The notes beneath the pieces were generated by a model. The model had not been told where the DNA came from. It saw only the letters and a program-made list of their open reading frames with translations, and searched no databases. A stretch of 64,000 nucleotides of DNA from Candidatus Accumulibacter propinquus (lineage in GTDB: Bacteria; Pseudomonadota; Gammaproteobacteria; Burkholderiales; Rhodocyclaceae), in assembly GCA_016714935.1 (NCBI GenBank), contig JADKBU010000014.1, positions 1 through 64,000 of the forward strand, in the 5' to 3' direction. Numbering within the stretch: the stretch's first letter is position 1; each line of letters opens with the position of its first letter. This document shows positions 7,769 through 19,144 of the stretch, one piece after another. Both the position numbers and the translations under genes were made by a program.

Positions 7769-10120
7769 TCAGCGGTTGTCCAGGCGGTTGTAGTCGAGCA
7801 GACCCGCTGTGATCGGTGCCCGGCTCCGGTGCGTCTGCTGCAGGTGGTCACTGTACTCCCAGAAGCGTGGGTTGCTGCGGCGAACGACATAGCGGTCCGC
7901 CAAGGCATGGTAGTCGCTTTCCGACGACAGATCCTTGATCGCCTGGGCCAGCGCCCGAATCTCCGATCGCTGCACGCGATAAATGGCGTTCGGATAGGCG
8001 CCGATGAAACCTGCCGCGATGGTCAGGGTATTCTCTTCGGGTCGCAACTCCTGCCCTTCGCGCAGCAGGCTTGATACATTGCTGTGACCGGTGTTGCGCA
8101 ACAAGGTGACATAGCGCGGCGCGCGCTCTCCCTCATCGATGCGCAGGTAGACCAGTTCCGGCAACCAGGACAGCGCCGGCCCGCGCAGTTCCGCCAGCGC
8201 CGCGAGATCGTTCTGCAGGCCGGCATCGCCCAGAGTCGGGAGATCGTACCGGTGATCCAGCACGGGCCCCAGGCGTTTTCTGAGCAGCGTGTAGAACTCC
8301 TGCTGTGGATCGTCGCCCTGGAAACGGATGCCGGTCTCGCTGCCCAGGTTCGCCAGACGCCCATAGACGTGCTCCTTGACCTCCTCGCTGGCACCTTGAT
8401 ACCAGTAATCACGCACGGCCATGCGCCGGTCGCGAGGCAGAAAGGCGATGAAGTTGAACTCGCCCTCCATGCGCATGAAGTCCATATACAGCCGCGTCAG
8501 CAACTGATGACCAACGTTTCCGTAAACATCGAAGCCGGCCACCAGGAGATAGTGGATGCGCTCCAGCAAGCCGTAGCCGATCACCCAGGCGGTTTTCGGC
8601 GGCTGACCCACCAGTCCCTTGACCACCGACGCACTGTCGAAGTGACGGAACACCGTCAACGCCGCGTTCGGGTTGCGACCATTGCCATCCCAAATCCAGT
8701 TCAGGTCCGGCCGGCGATTGGTCGCGGTAAAACGCGTCAGAAAATCAGACTTCTTCTGCAGGTAGCTGGCCTCCCGTCGCGCATATTCGCGCCATGGCCT
8801 GATGATCCCCGCGTCACTTCCCAGTTCCGCCGGGAGTTTCAGCAGGCTGGCCTCGCGCGCCAGGAAATCGCCCAACTGCTGCTGCGCATCGTCGGCATTG
8901 GCTTCGAAAAAGACCCAGAACTGGTCCTCGATCACGTTCAGCGCGACCTGACCACGACAGACCGGGCCCTTGATGAAACCCATGATCGTGAATTGTGCTT
9001 CATCAAGCATGAACTGATATCGCGCCGTGGTCGGCAATGCCCGGAACGCAATAAAGGGATTGGCGGCCACGTCGAGAGCGTAGGACGGCAGTTCGTCCAC
9101 CCGGTAATCCGGCGCCAGGAAGAGTTCGCGCCAACGCGCCATGCGTGCCTGCCCAAGCGCATAGGGCATGTGTGTCTTGTCGACGATGGTTTCCTTCTCA
9201 CGTTCCAGTCGATAGTAGACGCGCTCTACGCCGGGGTCGTCAAACGGCCGTCGGCTGGCAACCAGATCGATCGGCTGGCCCGGCGGGGTGCGCGACCTGA
9301 GCAGGCGGAAGTAGTGATGTTCGGGGTCGCTATCGAAATACAGGTGCGCCAGAAACAGGTGCTCAAAGAGGTAACGACTGACCAGTCGCTCCTTCAACGA
9401 GTCACCGTTCAGAAAAGTTTCCCAGTCGCGGATCTGCCTTTCAACGTGCGCGGGAAGTGGCGGCAGGCCCTCGAAAGGCGCGCCCTGTTCCAGCCAGCGG
9501 CGCAGCGTGCTCCACTCGCCGCTGCTCAGGCCAGGCAGGCCAAAGGGCATTCCCCACAAGGGATTCCGGCGCTCGAAATCGTCATACTCCTCGATCCGCG
9601 GACAGCTCTGCTCGCGGTCCAGGGAAAAATCGAAGGTGGCTGGCAGCACGCTGGTCTCCGGCAGGGGATGGCTCTGTTTCAGCTGCAGCGCGCGAAACAT
9701 GACGCTCGCTGCCAGGTTCGCCGCCGGCGTCTGCGCGCGCTCGTTGAGCACCGGCGAGAACCCCCGCTCGCGCCATTGCGACGCCAGCTGCGCATCCGTA
9801 AACAGGCGCGATGGCGGGGCCTCGACAAGGCGTCCGCCGTCGTAGACCAGATCCTTGCTGGTGCCGCGGGCCACACCCTCCCAGGCGCCGAGTTTGAGCT
9901 GACAGGGCGCGTCGTAGCAGGCATGGCAGACGACGCATCGATGTTCCAGGATCGGCTGCACATCGGCGCGGTAGGAAAGCCCTGGAGACGGCGGACGCGG
10001 CGTGTCAAAACGCGCCGGATCGGGTCGGCCGAACTGTTCGTTGAGCGTATGCCGGGCAAGCGCGGCGCAGCCGCTCAATACCACGATCAACAGCAGGAGC
10101 GCCGCCTTGTTGATGGTCAT
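7769..10120 (-). CDS. cti: Fatty acid cis/trans isomerase
   Basis: This 783-residue protein converts cis- to trans-unsaturated membrane fatty acids, a rapid response to solvents and heat in some Pseudomonas and related bacteria. The N-terminus is a signal with lipobox LSGC (Cys18). The heme c motif CVVCH (residues 62-66) sits in the conserved segment following DVQPILEHR, as in Cti proteins. Later segments such as KTHMPYALGQARM, NPFIAFRALPTTARYQFMLDEA and YMDFMRMEGEFNFIAFLPR are characteristic of the family. The start at 10120 follows AAAGGAAACTCCA; the upstream in-frame ATG at 10189 would bury the signal peptide. A lipidated form is inferred from the lipobox. Confidence 0.93.
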   Translation of the reverse strand: MTINKAALLLLIVVLSGCAALARHTLNEQFGRPDPARFDTPRPPSPGLSYRADVQPILEHRCVVCHACYDAPCQLKLGAWEGVARGTSKDLVYDGGRLVEAPPSRLFTDAQLASQWRERGFSPVLNERAQTPAANLAASVMFRALQLKQSHPLPETSVLPATFDFSLDREQSCPRIEEYDDFERRNPLWGMPFGLPGLSSGEWSTLRRWLEQGAPFEGLPPLPAHVERQIRDWETFLNGDSLKERLVSRYLFEHLFLAHLYFDSDPEHHYFRLLRSRTPPGQPIDLVASRRPFDDPGVERVYYRLEREKETIVDKTHMPYALGQARMARWRELFLAPDYRVDELPSYALDVAANPFIAFRALPTTARYQFMLDEAQFTIMGFIKGPVCRGQVALNVIEDQFWVFFEANADDAQQQLGDFLAREASLLKLPAELGSDAGIIRPWREYARREASYLQKKSDFLTRFTATNRRPDLNWIWDGNGRNPNAALTVFRHFDSASVVKGLVGQPPKTAWVIGYGLLERIHYLLVAGFDVYGNVGHQLLTRLYMDFMRMEGEFNFIAFLPRDRRMAVRDYWYQGASEEVKEHVYGRLANLGSETGIRFQGDDPQQEFYTLLRKRLGPVLDHRYDLPTLGDAGLQNDLAALAELRGPALSWLPELVYLRIDEGERAPRYVTLLRNTGHSNVSSLLREGQELRPEENTLTIAAGFIGAYPNAIYRVQRSEIRALAQAIKDLSSESDYHALADRYVVRRSNPRFWEYSDHLQQTHRSRAPITAGLLDYNRLDNR

Positions 10121-10323
10121 TGGAGTTTCCTTTGGGGGAATATTGGGATGGCGCCTGGCGGGCAGCTCAAGGGATCGGAAAAAGTCCAAGGATACCGGCT
10201 ACCCAGGACTTTGCGCCAGTCCCCGTCGGTATGGGGACTGGCGCAGGTCCAGCGCGGCCACGCGCCCTGCTTTCGCCGATGCTGTCTGGCGTTGTATGAT
10301 GGCCGCCCAGTCGGCCTTGACCG

Positions 10324-10686
10324 ATGGCGGCAACCGGAGCACACCTGTTGGACAATCTGTTCGCCAACCTGCCACCGCCGGACGCTCCTGAAGAGCAGTG
10401 CTCGCCATTGCTGGCCCGACCAGGCCTGCGGATCGAACGTATCGTCTCGCACGGCCACGCCAGTCCGCCGGGATTCTGGTACGACCAGCCGCAGGGTGAA
10501 TGGGTCCTTCTGGTCCAGGGAGAAGCGTCCTTGCGTTTCGACGACGAGCCACTCGCGCGCAGACTCAAGGCTGGTGACTACGTCTTCATCGCGCCGCATC
10601 GGCGACACCGGGTCGATTGGACCCGGCCCGACGAGGATACCATCTGGCTTGCCGTTCATTGCGGTTCACCACTGCCGGCGGATTGA
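10324..10686 (+). CDS. Cupin domain protein
   Basis: This 120-residue single-domain cupin carries a recognisable barrel core: ERIVSHGHASPPGFWYDQPQGEWVLLVQGEASLRF followed by LKAGDYVFIAPHRRHRVDW. HGH, the Glu of GEW and the later His residues could ligate a metal. Small stand-alone cupins of this type occur widely with no assigned function. It lies divergent from cti and about 200 bp before the AsmA-like fusion gene. No strong ribosome binding site was noticed, so the start may be slightly off. Confidence 0.75.
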   Translation: MAATGAHLLDNLFANLPPPDAPEEQCSPLLARPGLRIERIVSHGHASPPGFWYDQPQGEWVLLVQGEASLRFDDEPLARRLKAGDYVFIAPHRRHRVDWTRPDEDTIWLAVHCGSPLPAD

Positions 10687-10881
10687 CCGGCCGGGTACGA
10701 TCGGCACAGCCAGTGCGGTACGACCAGGCGTGCGGAGTACAACGGCGTTTGCAGTGCATAATGGGCGGCGGTGCCGGATCAGTTCCGTTTCCGCTTTTCC
10801 CGCATCCCAACAAGGAGCACAATCCGGTTTTGCCGAACTCCGAAGACAACGATTCGTTGACCCCAAAGCCAAGCGAGAAAA

Positions 10882-12768
10882 ATGGACCCTGATCTGCTTG
10901 ACCCCGATCTGATCTTCGCCAAGACCACTTCCGGCGAGGAAGCGATGCTGCAACGAACACGGGTCGTGCAGAGAAACACCCGCATGGTCCTGATTCTGGT
11001 CGACGGCAACGCCACCGTCGCCGAGTTGTGCGACAAGACGGGCAACGCACAACTCACCGAGAACGCCCTACTGGAACTGGAGAACGACGGTTTCATCGAG
11101 CGGCGAATCGAGAAGAACTCGGTATGGCGTCAGGACAGGCATACGGCCAAGCGCAGCAAGGCAGCCCCCCCCCAGCCGGTTTCCGAGTTTTCCACGTACG
11201 GAGAAACCGCCGAATCCGTGCCGGTCAAGTCCACCTTGCCGGGCAGCCGGGCCAGACGCGTCATCCCGTTCCCCGGCAATCGCGACAGCAGGCCAACGGT
11301 TCCGCCCCCCGACTCGGCAGGCATCGCAACGCCTGCCTTGCCGCCGATGGGTCCGGAATCGCGCACGGCTTTCCCGCCAGGCGGTGAGAGTGCTGCGCTG
11401 CTTCCTTCAGAACCCTCGACTGACACCGGCGAGAAGCCGCCATCCCTTCTGGAACGCCTGCAGGCGCTCGTCAGGCGGCGCCCGGCAGCAACGCCGGTCG
11501 AGATCAAACCCATACGCCGTAGCGGACGGCGCTGGACGATGACCTGGCCGATGGCCAGCATGCTCGGCGTCACGCTGCTGTGCGTCGTTGTCTTTGTTGC
11601 CGCGCTGGTCTTTCCCTATGCCCACTATCTGCCTGCGGTGGAAGCCGCCCTGGCCAAGAGCACGGGTCGGCCGGCCAGCGTGGAAGAAATGCACGTCAGC
11701 TTCTACCCCAGGCCTGGCTTGCTGCTGCGCAATGTCCGTCTCGGCGACGAAACCGCCAAGGATGTGGTCCGGGTCAGCGAAATCCGTCTGCAGCCCGAAC
11801 TCGGCACACTGCTATCGGCCAGACTGATCTTTCGTGAGGCAGAGTTGCGCGGTTTCACGTTGTCGGCAGAGACCATCACAAGTCTGTCGAAGATGCTGGG
11901 AACGACGGCGCGCGAGCCGAACGGACCGGGAGTAAGGCATGTCGCAGCCGCGGATGCCGAGATCTCGTTCGCCGGACTGGCGCTGGGCGAAATGCATGGG
12001 AACCTTGAGCTCACAGCCGATGGCACCCTGCACGTGCTCTCGCTGCAGTCAACAGACCGCAGCCTGCAGGTGGAACTCAAACCCAGCGCCAGAGGTATCG
12101 CGGTTCGTCTGGAGGGAATCGGCTGGCGGCCCTCCGAGCGCTCGCCGTTTTTCTTCAGCTCGCTGAACCTGCAGGGAGACGTCGTCGGCACGGTTTTCAC
12201 CATCGACACCCTGGAGTTGCGAATCTTCGATGGACTGGTACGTGGAGCGACGATCCTGCACGCTGACCCACAACCCGGCATGGCTGGCGAGATCGCCTTC
12301 GATCGGATCAACACCGGAAAACTGGGAGAAGCCCTGGGAATTGGCGGCCAGTTCGAGGGCGATGCGACGGGCAAGCTGCGCTTCGTGGCGACGTCGGAAG
12401 CGTGGTCGACCGTGCTCACATCATTGCAGGCCAGTGGCGAGTTCAGCATGCATCGTGGCAGCCTGGGGGGTATCGACCTTCCCGAAGCGGTGCGCCGGGT
12501 TTCGACCACCCCCGCGACGCTGGGCGGCCGGACCCGCTTCGAGGACTTGTCTGGCGGCATCGTGCTGACGCCAGGCACCACCCGCTTCTCCCGGCTGGTC
12601 CTGAACGCCGGCCTGATGCAGTCCAGCGGTCAGATCGAGGTCAGCCGGGAATTGCAACTGCGCGGCCGGATGGAGGTGCAGATGCGCGGGCGCGCCGACC
12701 ACACCGCCGTACCGATACTGATCAGCGGCACCCTCAAGTCGCCACTGCTGCAGACCGCTGGCCGCTGA
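10882..12768 (+). CDS. Winged-helix-like / TM / AsmA-like fusion protein
   Basis: This 628-residue protein is in three parts. Residues about 20-82 look like a small winged-helix domain (RTRVVQRNTRMVLILVDGN, TVAELCDKTG, LLELENDGFIERR). Residues about 90-215 are a Pro/Ser/Arg-rich linker. A transmembrane helix lies at about 222-246 (LGVTLLCVVVFVAALVF), followed by a periplasmic part that begins ALAKSTGRPASVEEMHVSFYPRPGLLLRNVRLGD and ends SGTLKSPLLQTAGR, which is the AsmA/DUF748-like pattern. AsmA-type proteins are linked to lipid transport to the outer membrane. The N-terminal part may sense or bind something in the cytoplasm; DNA binding is only a possibility. No close named family is recognised. 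Confidence 0.7.
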   Translation: MDPDLLDPDLIFAKTTSGEEAMLQRTRVVQRNTRMVLILVDGNATVAELCDKTGNAQLTENALLELENDGFIERRIEKNSVWRQDRHTAKRSKAAPPQPVSEFSTYGETAESVPVKSTLPGSRARRVIPFPGNRDSRPTVPPPDSAGIATPALPPMGPESRTAFPPGGESAALLPSEPSTDTGEKPPSLLERLQALVRRRPAATPVEIKPIRRSGRRWTMTWPMASMLGVTLLCVVVFVAALVFPYAHYLPAVEAALAKSTGRPASVEEMHVSFYPRPGLLLRNVRLGDETAKDVVRVSEIRLQPELGTLLSARLIFREAELRGFTLSAETITSLSKMLGTTAREPNGPGVRHVAAADAEISFAGLALGEMHGNLELTADGTLHVLSLQSTDRSLQVELKPSARGIAVRLEGIGWRPSERSPFFFSSLNLQGDVVGTVFTIDTLELRIFDGLVRGATILHADPQPGMAGEIAFDRINTGKLGEALGIGGQFEGDATGKLRFVATSEAWSTVLTSLQASGEFSMHRGSLGGIDLPEAVRRVSTTPATLGGRTRFEDLSGGIVLTPGTTRFSRLVLNAGLMQSSGQIEVSRELQLRGRMEVQMRGRADHTAVPILISGTLKSPLLQTAGR

Positions 12769-12796
12769 CCGCGCTGACCGCCCGCCAGCGGCCAGC
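12757..12796. terminator. Hairpin between convergent genes
   Basis: An exact 11-bp inverted repeat (GCTGGCCGCTG with CAGCGGCCAGC) with an 18-base loop spans the end of the AsmA-like gene and the gap before the aminotransferase stop. It has no T-tract. It may act as a bidirectional hairpin or RNA-end protector rather than a classical terminator. Confidence 0.45.
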
Positions 12797-12812
12797 GCGC
12801 ATCCGTGGGGTG

Positions 12813-14015
12813 CTAGAGAACCGCCGCGATGGCGTCAGCGACATAGTCGATGTTGCGCGTGTTGAGTGCCGCCAGACAGATCCGGCCGGTACTCACCGCG
12901 TAGATGCCAAACTCTTCGCGCATTCGGTCGACCTGCCCGCTACTCAAGCCGGTGTAGGAAAACATGCCGCGTTGGCGGACAACAAACGAGAAGTCCTGGC
13001 CAGCCCCACGCTCGTTGAGCTTGTCCACCAGGCTCACACGCATGCGGCGAATGCGCGCGCGCATTTCACCCAGCTCGTCTTCCCACATCCGGCGCAATTC
13101 CGGGCTCGACAGCACGGCAGCGACGACCGCACCGCCATGGGTCGGTGGGCTCGAGTAGTTGGTCCTGACGATGCGCTTGATCTGCGACAGCACGCGCGCT
13201 GCTTCATCGCGGTTGGCGGCGACCACCGACAACGCGCCGACCCGCTCTCCGTACATCGAGAAGGACTTGGAAAATGAACTTGCCACCAGGAACGACAAAC
13301 CGGAGTCCGCAAACAGCCTGAGCGCCAGTGCATCCTCGCTGATCCCGTCGGCAAAACCCTGGTAGGCGATGTCGATGAAGGCCACCAGATCGCGCGCGCG
13401 GATGGCTTCGATCACTTCGCGCCACTGCGCTGCATCAAGATCGGCGCCGGTCGGATTGTGGCAACAGGCATGCAGCACCACGATCGAGCCTGCCGGCAAG
13501 CTGTTCAGTCCGGCCTGCATGCCGGAGAAGTCGACGCCACGCGTCGCGGCATCGTAGTAGGGATAGGTCTGCACCGGAAAACCCGCGTACTCGAACAACG
13601 CGCGGTGATTCTCCCAGCTCGGATCGCTGAGAAACACCGTGGCGCCGGGCAGCAACCTGCGCAGGAAATCGGCGCCGACCTTGAGCGCCCCGGTGCCACC
13701 CAGCGCCTCGAAGGTCACCACCCTGCCTTCTGCAAGCAACGGCGAGTCCTCCCCGAAGAGCATTTTCTGCACGATCTGGTTGTAGGCGGCCAGACCTTCG
13801 ATCGGCTGATAGCCACGCGACGGCGCGGCTTCCAGGCGAGCCTTCTCGGCCCCCTTGACCGCTGCCAGCAGTGGCACCTTGCCGCTGTCGTCGAAGTACA
13901 CGCCAACACCGAGATTGACCTTGCTGGCACGGGGATCCGCGTTGAAGGACTCGGTCAGGCCAAGGATTGGGTCGCGTGGGGCCAGTTCCACGGCAGCGAA
14001 GAGCGAAGCGGTCAT
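12813..14015 (-). CDS. Aromatic amino acid / aspartate aminotransferase
   Basis: This 400-residue class I PLP aminotransferase has the AspC/TyrB signature. Its N-terminus contains DPILGLTESFNADPRASKVNLGVGVYFDDSGK, then GGTGALKVGADFL, the CCHNPTGADLD segment and the PLP-binding lysine in SSFSKSFSMYGERVGALS; RTNYSSPPTHGG follows. It catalyses transamination between 2-oxoglutarate and aspartate or aromatic amino acids. AGGAAACACCC precedes the ATG at 14015. It diverges from uvrB. The aspartate versus aromatic preference cannot be told from sequence; TyrB-type is common in this context. Confidence 0.92.
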   Translation of the reverse strand: MTASLFAAVELAPRDPILGLTESFNADPRASKVNLGVGVYFDDSGKVPLLAAVKGAEKARLEAAPSRGYQPIEGLAAYNQIVQKMLFGEDSPLLAEGRVVTFEALGGTGALKVGADFLRRLLPGATVFLSDPSWENHRALFEYAGFPVQTYPYYDAATRGVDFSGMQAGLNSLPAGSIVVLHACCHNPTGADLDAAQWREVIEAIRARDLVAFIDIAYQGFADGISEDALALRLFADSGLSFLVASSFSKSFSMYGERVGALSVVAANRDEAARVLSQIKRIVRTNYSSPPTHGGAVVAAVLSSPELRRMWEDELGEMRARIRRMRVSLVDKLNERGAGQDFSFVVRQRGMFSYTGLSSGQVDRMREEFGIYAVSTGRICLAALNTRNIDYVADAIAAVL

Positions 14016-14182
14016 GGGTGTTTCCTAAGTTGGTCAGTGGAATGGTGCCTCTTGTCGAAGCCAGCGAGCTTGGCAACTCATGGCTGAAGCCACCACCCAC
14101 GAGATCGGCGGAAGATTGTTCCGTTGGCAGTCACCTGCCGCGCAGGACGACCGACCGCCACGAAACAACGTAGAATTCTAGC

Positions 14183-16261
<2,079 letters not shown>

Positions 16262-16317
16262 GCCAGACGGCGGCGCCGGGTACCGCCAGCGACCCCGCAA
16301 GCGAAGCCCAAGTCGCG

Positions 16318-16650
16318 CTACTCCGGGAATCCAAGCAATAACTGTTCGACGATCCAGCGCACCTCAGCCTCGCTGAGAAATCGATGCCACGGCGGCATCG
16401 GTGTACCGGGCCGCCCGCTGTAGATCGTCGCGACCAGCGAATCGACCGGCTTGTCGCGCAGGGCTTCAGGTCGCAGTGACGGGCCAAGACCGCCTTGCAG
16501 CGTCATCCCGTGGCACGAACCGCAATCCTGGCGAACCAGGTGAACCAGTTGCTGCCGGCGTTCGGCGCTCGGCGCCGGCACCGTACTCTCCGCCATCACC
16601 ACTGGTGCGGACAGTAGAAGGGCAAGTGCAAGGGCAAGACGAAATGGCAT
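16318..16650 (-). CDS. nirC: Cytochrome c55x, NirC-like
   Basis: This 110-residue monoheme c-type cytochrome has a signal peptide (MPFRLALALALLLSAPVVMA) and heme motif CGSCH at residues 43-47. A PMPPWHRFLSEAEVRWIVEQL tail supplies the Met ligand and final helix. Short class I cytochromes of this type follow nirS and nirM in many denitrifiers (NirC), where they can donate electrons to or help mature cytochrome cd1. The gene name rests on size and position 162 bp downstream of nirM; other small cytochromes cannot be excluded. Confidence 0.75.
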   Translation of the reverse strand: MPFRLALALALLLSAPVVMAESTVPAPSAERRQQLVHLVRQDCGSCHGMTLQGGLGPSLRPEALRDKPVDSLVATIYSGRPGTPMPPWHRFLSEAEVRWIVEQLLLGFPE

Positions 16651-16812
16651 GCTTCGTCAATCGGCAAGAGTGCTGCGGCGACAACAGGAGGCAACCAACG
16701 ATCCGTTGGAACGGCAGACCGCAGTCTGGTCATTCTAGCCGAAGACCTCGGTCAGACGGGCCTTTGAGGCGACCGCGGTGGTACAGAGAGCGACCTTCAA
16801 GCGTACGCTGGT

Positions 16813-17139
16813 TCAGGGCAGTGAAAGAATCCAGCGCACCAGGGTGCGGATGTTATCGAGCCCGGCGCGCTTGTTGGCCGACATGTAGTCGTTACCCCAG
16901 GCGCCACCGCCACCATCATGAACCTTGCTCACCAGGGCATCCTCGACCTCCGGCCGGCTACGATAACGTTTGGCGACATCGCGCCAGGCGGGCCCGCGGA
17001 CGGTTTCATCGACGTCATGGCAGGTCAGGCAGCGACTCCTGTCGGCAAGGTCGAGCATCGCCGGATCGACGGGTGGCGGTGCGGCGATCGCCAGCGGCGA
17101 GGCAATGGTCACGACCATGAACAGACCCTGTGGCTTCAT
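16813..17139 (-). CDS. nirM: Cytochrome c-551 type electron donor
   Basis: This 108-residue protein carries a signal peptide ending around AIAAP, heme motif CLTCH (residues 37-41) and the c-551 features RGPAWRDVAKRY, GGGGAWGNDYM (Met axial ligand) and a closing helix RTLVRWILSL. Cytochrome c-551 delivers electrons to cytochrome cd1 nitrite reductase in the periplasm. AAAGGATGGCAAG precedes the ATG. It lies about 100 bp downstream of nirS, with a terminator hairpin between them, so it may be expressed partly by read-through. Confidence 0.85.
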   Translation of the reverse strand: MKPQGLFMVVTIASPLAIAAPPPVDPAMLDLADRSRCLTCHDVDETVRGPAWRDVAKRYRSRPEVEDALVSKVHDGGGGAWGNDYMSANKRAGLDNIRTLVRWILSLP

Positions 17140-17190
17140 CTTGCCATCCTTTATAGAGATATACAGATGCGGACCCTCTACGACCAGCGC

Positions 17191-17216
17191 AAAAACGGGG
17201 AGCAGAGGCTCCCCGT
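17191..17216 (-). terminator. Intrinsic terminator between nirS and nirM
   Basis: On the minus strand, a 9-bp stem (ACGGGGAGC paired with GCTCCCCGT) with a 4-base loop is followed by a run of five T. It lies 25 bp after the nirS stop and before nirM, so it could attenuate transcription into nirM-nirC. Confidence 0.8.
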
Positions 17217-17240
17217 ATGGCCACAGAAGATGGTCGGCGA

Positions 17241-18924
17241 TCAGTAGATATCGTGCATCGTGTTATAGACGTTGAACTTGCCGGTCGGCGTTACCAGACG
17301 CGGATCCTTGATCACCGTCTTGACCTTGCGAGCCTTGTCATCGACGACGACGATCGCCGATGGTTCGGTCTTGTTGCCGGTCCACACGGAAAACCAGATC
17401 TCGTCGCCTTTCTCGTTGTACTCGCCATGCACTACGCGCTGCACGCCCTTGGTCTTGCCGAGATCGGCGGCCGCAGCGAGGTCGAGCACTTCAGGCTTGG
17501 GATCGGGATTGCCAAGGTCCGCGATGCGATAAACGGTTACCGAACCGGCCAGTTTGGGATCGGGATTGAGCGGCGCATCGGCCCACAGGTTTTCGGACTT
17601 CGGATGCGTCTTCACGAACAAGGAGTTGGCACCGTGATTCCTGAGTTCCTGAACGACCTTCCAGGCGTTCTGCGGGTTACCTGCCGGATCGGTCCCGATG
17701 ATGCTGATCACGTCCGCACCCAGGTGCGATGTCGCCCATACGGGACCAAATTTGGGATGTTTGAAATTGGCGCCACGACCTGGATGGGGAATCTTTGCGG
17801 TATCAACCAGAGCAGCCAGTTTGCCTTCCTGGGTATCCACCACCGCCACCTTGTTGGAAGCGTTGGCGGCGACCAGAAAGTAGCGCTTGCTCGAATCCCA
17901 GCCGCCGTCATGCAGGAACTTGGCGGAGTTGATCGTCGTTTCCTTCAGATTGGCGAGATCCGAGTAGTTGACCAGGCGGATCATGCCCGTTTCCTTGATG
18001 TTGATCACCCACTCGGGCTTGCTCTCGGAAGCCACGATCGAGGCCACACGCGGTTCTGGATGGTAGTTGCCGTCAACCGTATTGCCGCGCGTCGAAACGT
18101 TCTTCAGTGGTTCGAGGGTCAGACCATCGAGAATCGTGTACTGCGGTGGCCAGTAGGAACCGACCACGGCATACTTGTCTTCATAACCCTTGAACTTCGT
18201 TGTTTCGATCGAACGTGCCTCAAAGCCGGCTTTCAGCGTGGCAACCGTCGTCGGCACTTCGCTCCAGAGGTCGATGAGGTCGTAGCGGCCGTCACGACCA
18301 ATGACATGCAGGTAGCGTCCGGAGGTCGACATGCGCGAGATATGGACGGCATAGCCGGTCTTGATGATCGCCCAGATGGTCTTCTTGTCGCCGTCGATCA
18401 ACGCCACCTCGCCGGAATCGCGCAGCGTCACCGCGAAGACGTTGGCCAGGTTGACCTTGTTCATCTGCCTGGTTGGACGCTTGTCCACCGGGATCAGCAG
18501 CTTCCAGCTTCCCTTGATGTCCGCCAGGCTCCACTTCGGGCGGGGCTTCGGCCGGCATCTGGACATAGGCCGCCATGTTGGCGATCTCCTTCTTGGTCAG
18601 AATGTCGTCGAAGTTGGGCATGCCGCCTTCAGTGCCGTAGGACATGATCTTTTCGAGACGCGAAGTGCCGAGCTTGCTGGTATTGGCCGGCTCGAGGTTC
18701 TTGCCGGTAGCACCCTTTCGCAACATGCCATGACATCCTGCGCAACGTTCGAAATAGGTCTTGCCCGATGCCGCCTTGTCCTCCGCCGACAAGGTCGGCG
18801 CCGCGGTCACTCCGCCAGTTGCCGGCACTGGTGCAGCGGTCTTCTCGGCCGTCGCCGCAAAAGCCACACTCATCGCGAACGGCAGTGCCGCCAGCATCAC
18901 TACCCCACGAATTCCCTTCTGCAT
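17241..18924 (-). pseudogene. nirS: Cytochrome cd1 nitrite reductase, frameshifted
   Basis: NirS reduces nitrite to nitric oxide in the periplasm using heme c and heme d1. The first frame, from ATG 18924 (GGGAG upstream), gives a signal peptide, heme c motif CAGCH (61-65) and the cytochrome c domain up to YVQMPAEAPPE. The second frame then continues WSLADIKGSWKLLIPVDKRP through the complete d1 propeller (GYAVHISRM, YHPEPRVASI, FLHDGGWDSSKRYF, ATSHLGADVISIIG) to TPTGKFNVYNTMHDIY. One extra base near 18534 (GAAGTGG instead of GAATGG) separates them, and the span of 1684 bp is 3n+1. The break sits at the c/d1 domain junction. The downstream half alone has no signal peptide. It is either a consensus error or a true loss. 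Confidence 0.9.
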
Positions 18925-19022
18925 GCCTTGCTCCCTCTCTTCTTGAAATTGCTCGACTATTGCCCGCGCGCGGACCCCTTCCAGACATCGCTCAGGATGG
19001 CATGCCTGTACGGTTCGATTCC

Positions 19023-19036
19023 TTGACCTTCGTCAA
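19023..19036. promoter_or_regulatory. FNR/DNR/NNR-type operator
   Basis: A perfect palindrome TTGAC-CTTC-GTCAA stands in the 220-bp gap between the divergent nirS and nirE/cobA genes, centred about 105 bp from the nirS start and about 115 bp from the nirE/cobA start. The form TTGAC-N4-GTCAA is what Crp/FNR-family nitric-oxide or oxygen regulators (DNR, NNR, Anr) bind. It can serve one or both genes; no start site was determined. Confidence 0.8.
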
Positions 19037-19144
19037 ATATTGCGAACCGACGCGGCAATGCCCGAAAGAGTCTCCACGCGGGTTGAAATGTGCCTGCCGG
19101 GGCGCTTATGCTTGCACCTCAGATTCAGAGATGGGAAAACAGGT

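Noticed and set aside
8084..10912. Long plus-strand open frame (942 codons) opposite cti
   Set aside because: It is antisense to a well-supported Cti protein and its translation has no family features; GC-rich DNA gives such frames.
18292..18566. Overlapping ORFs in nirS as two separate functional proteins
   Set aside because: The d1 part alone lacks a signal peptide and ribosome site, so a deliberate two-gene arrangement seems unlikely.
17217..18647. 476-codon plus-strand frame opposite nirS
   Set aside because: Mirror frame of nirS; the minus strand carries clear NirS motifs.
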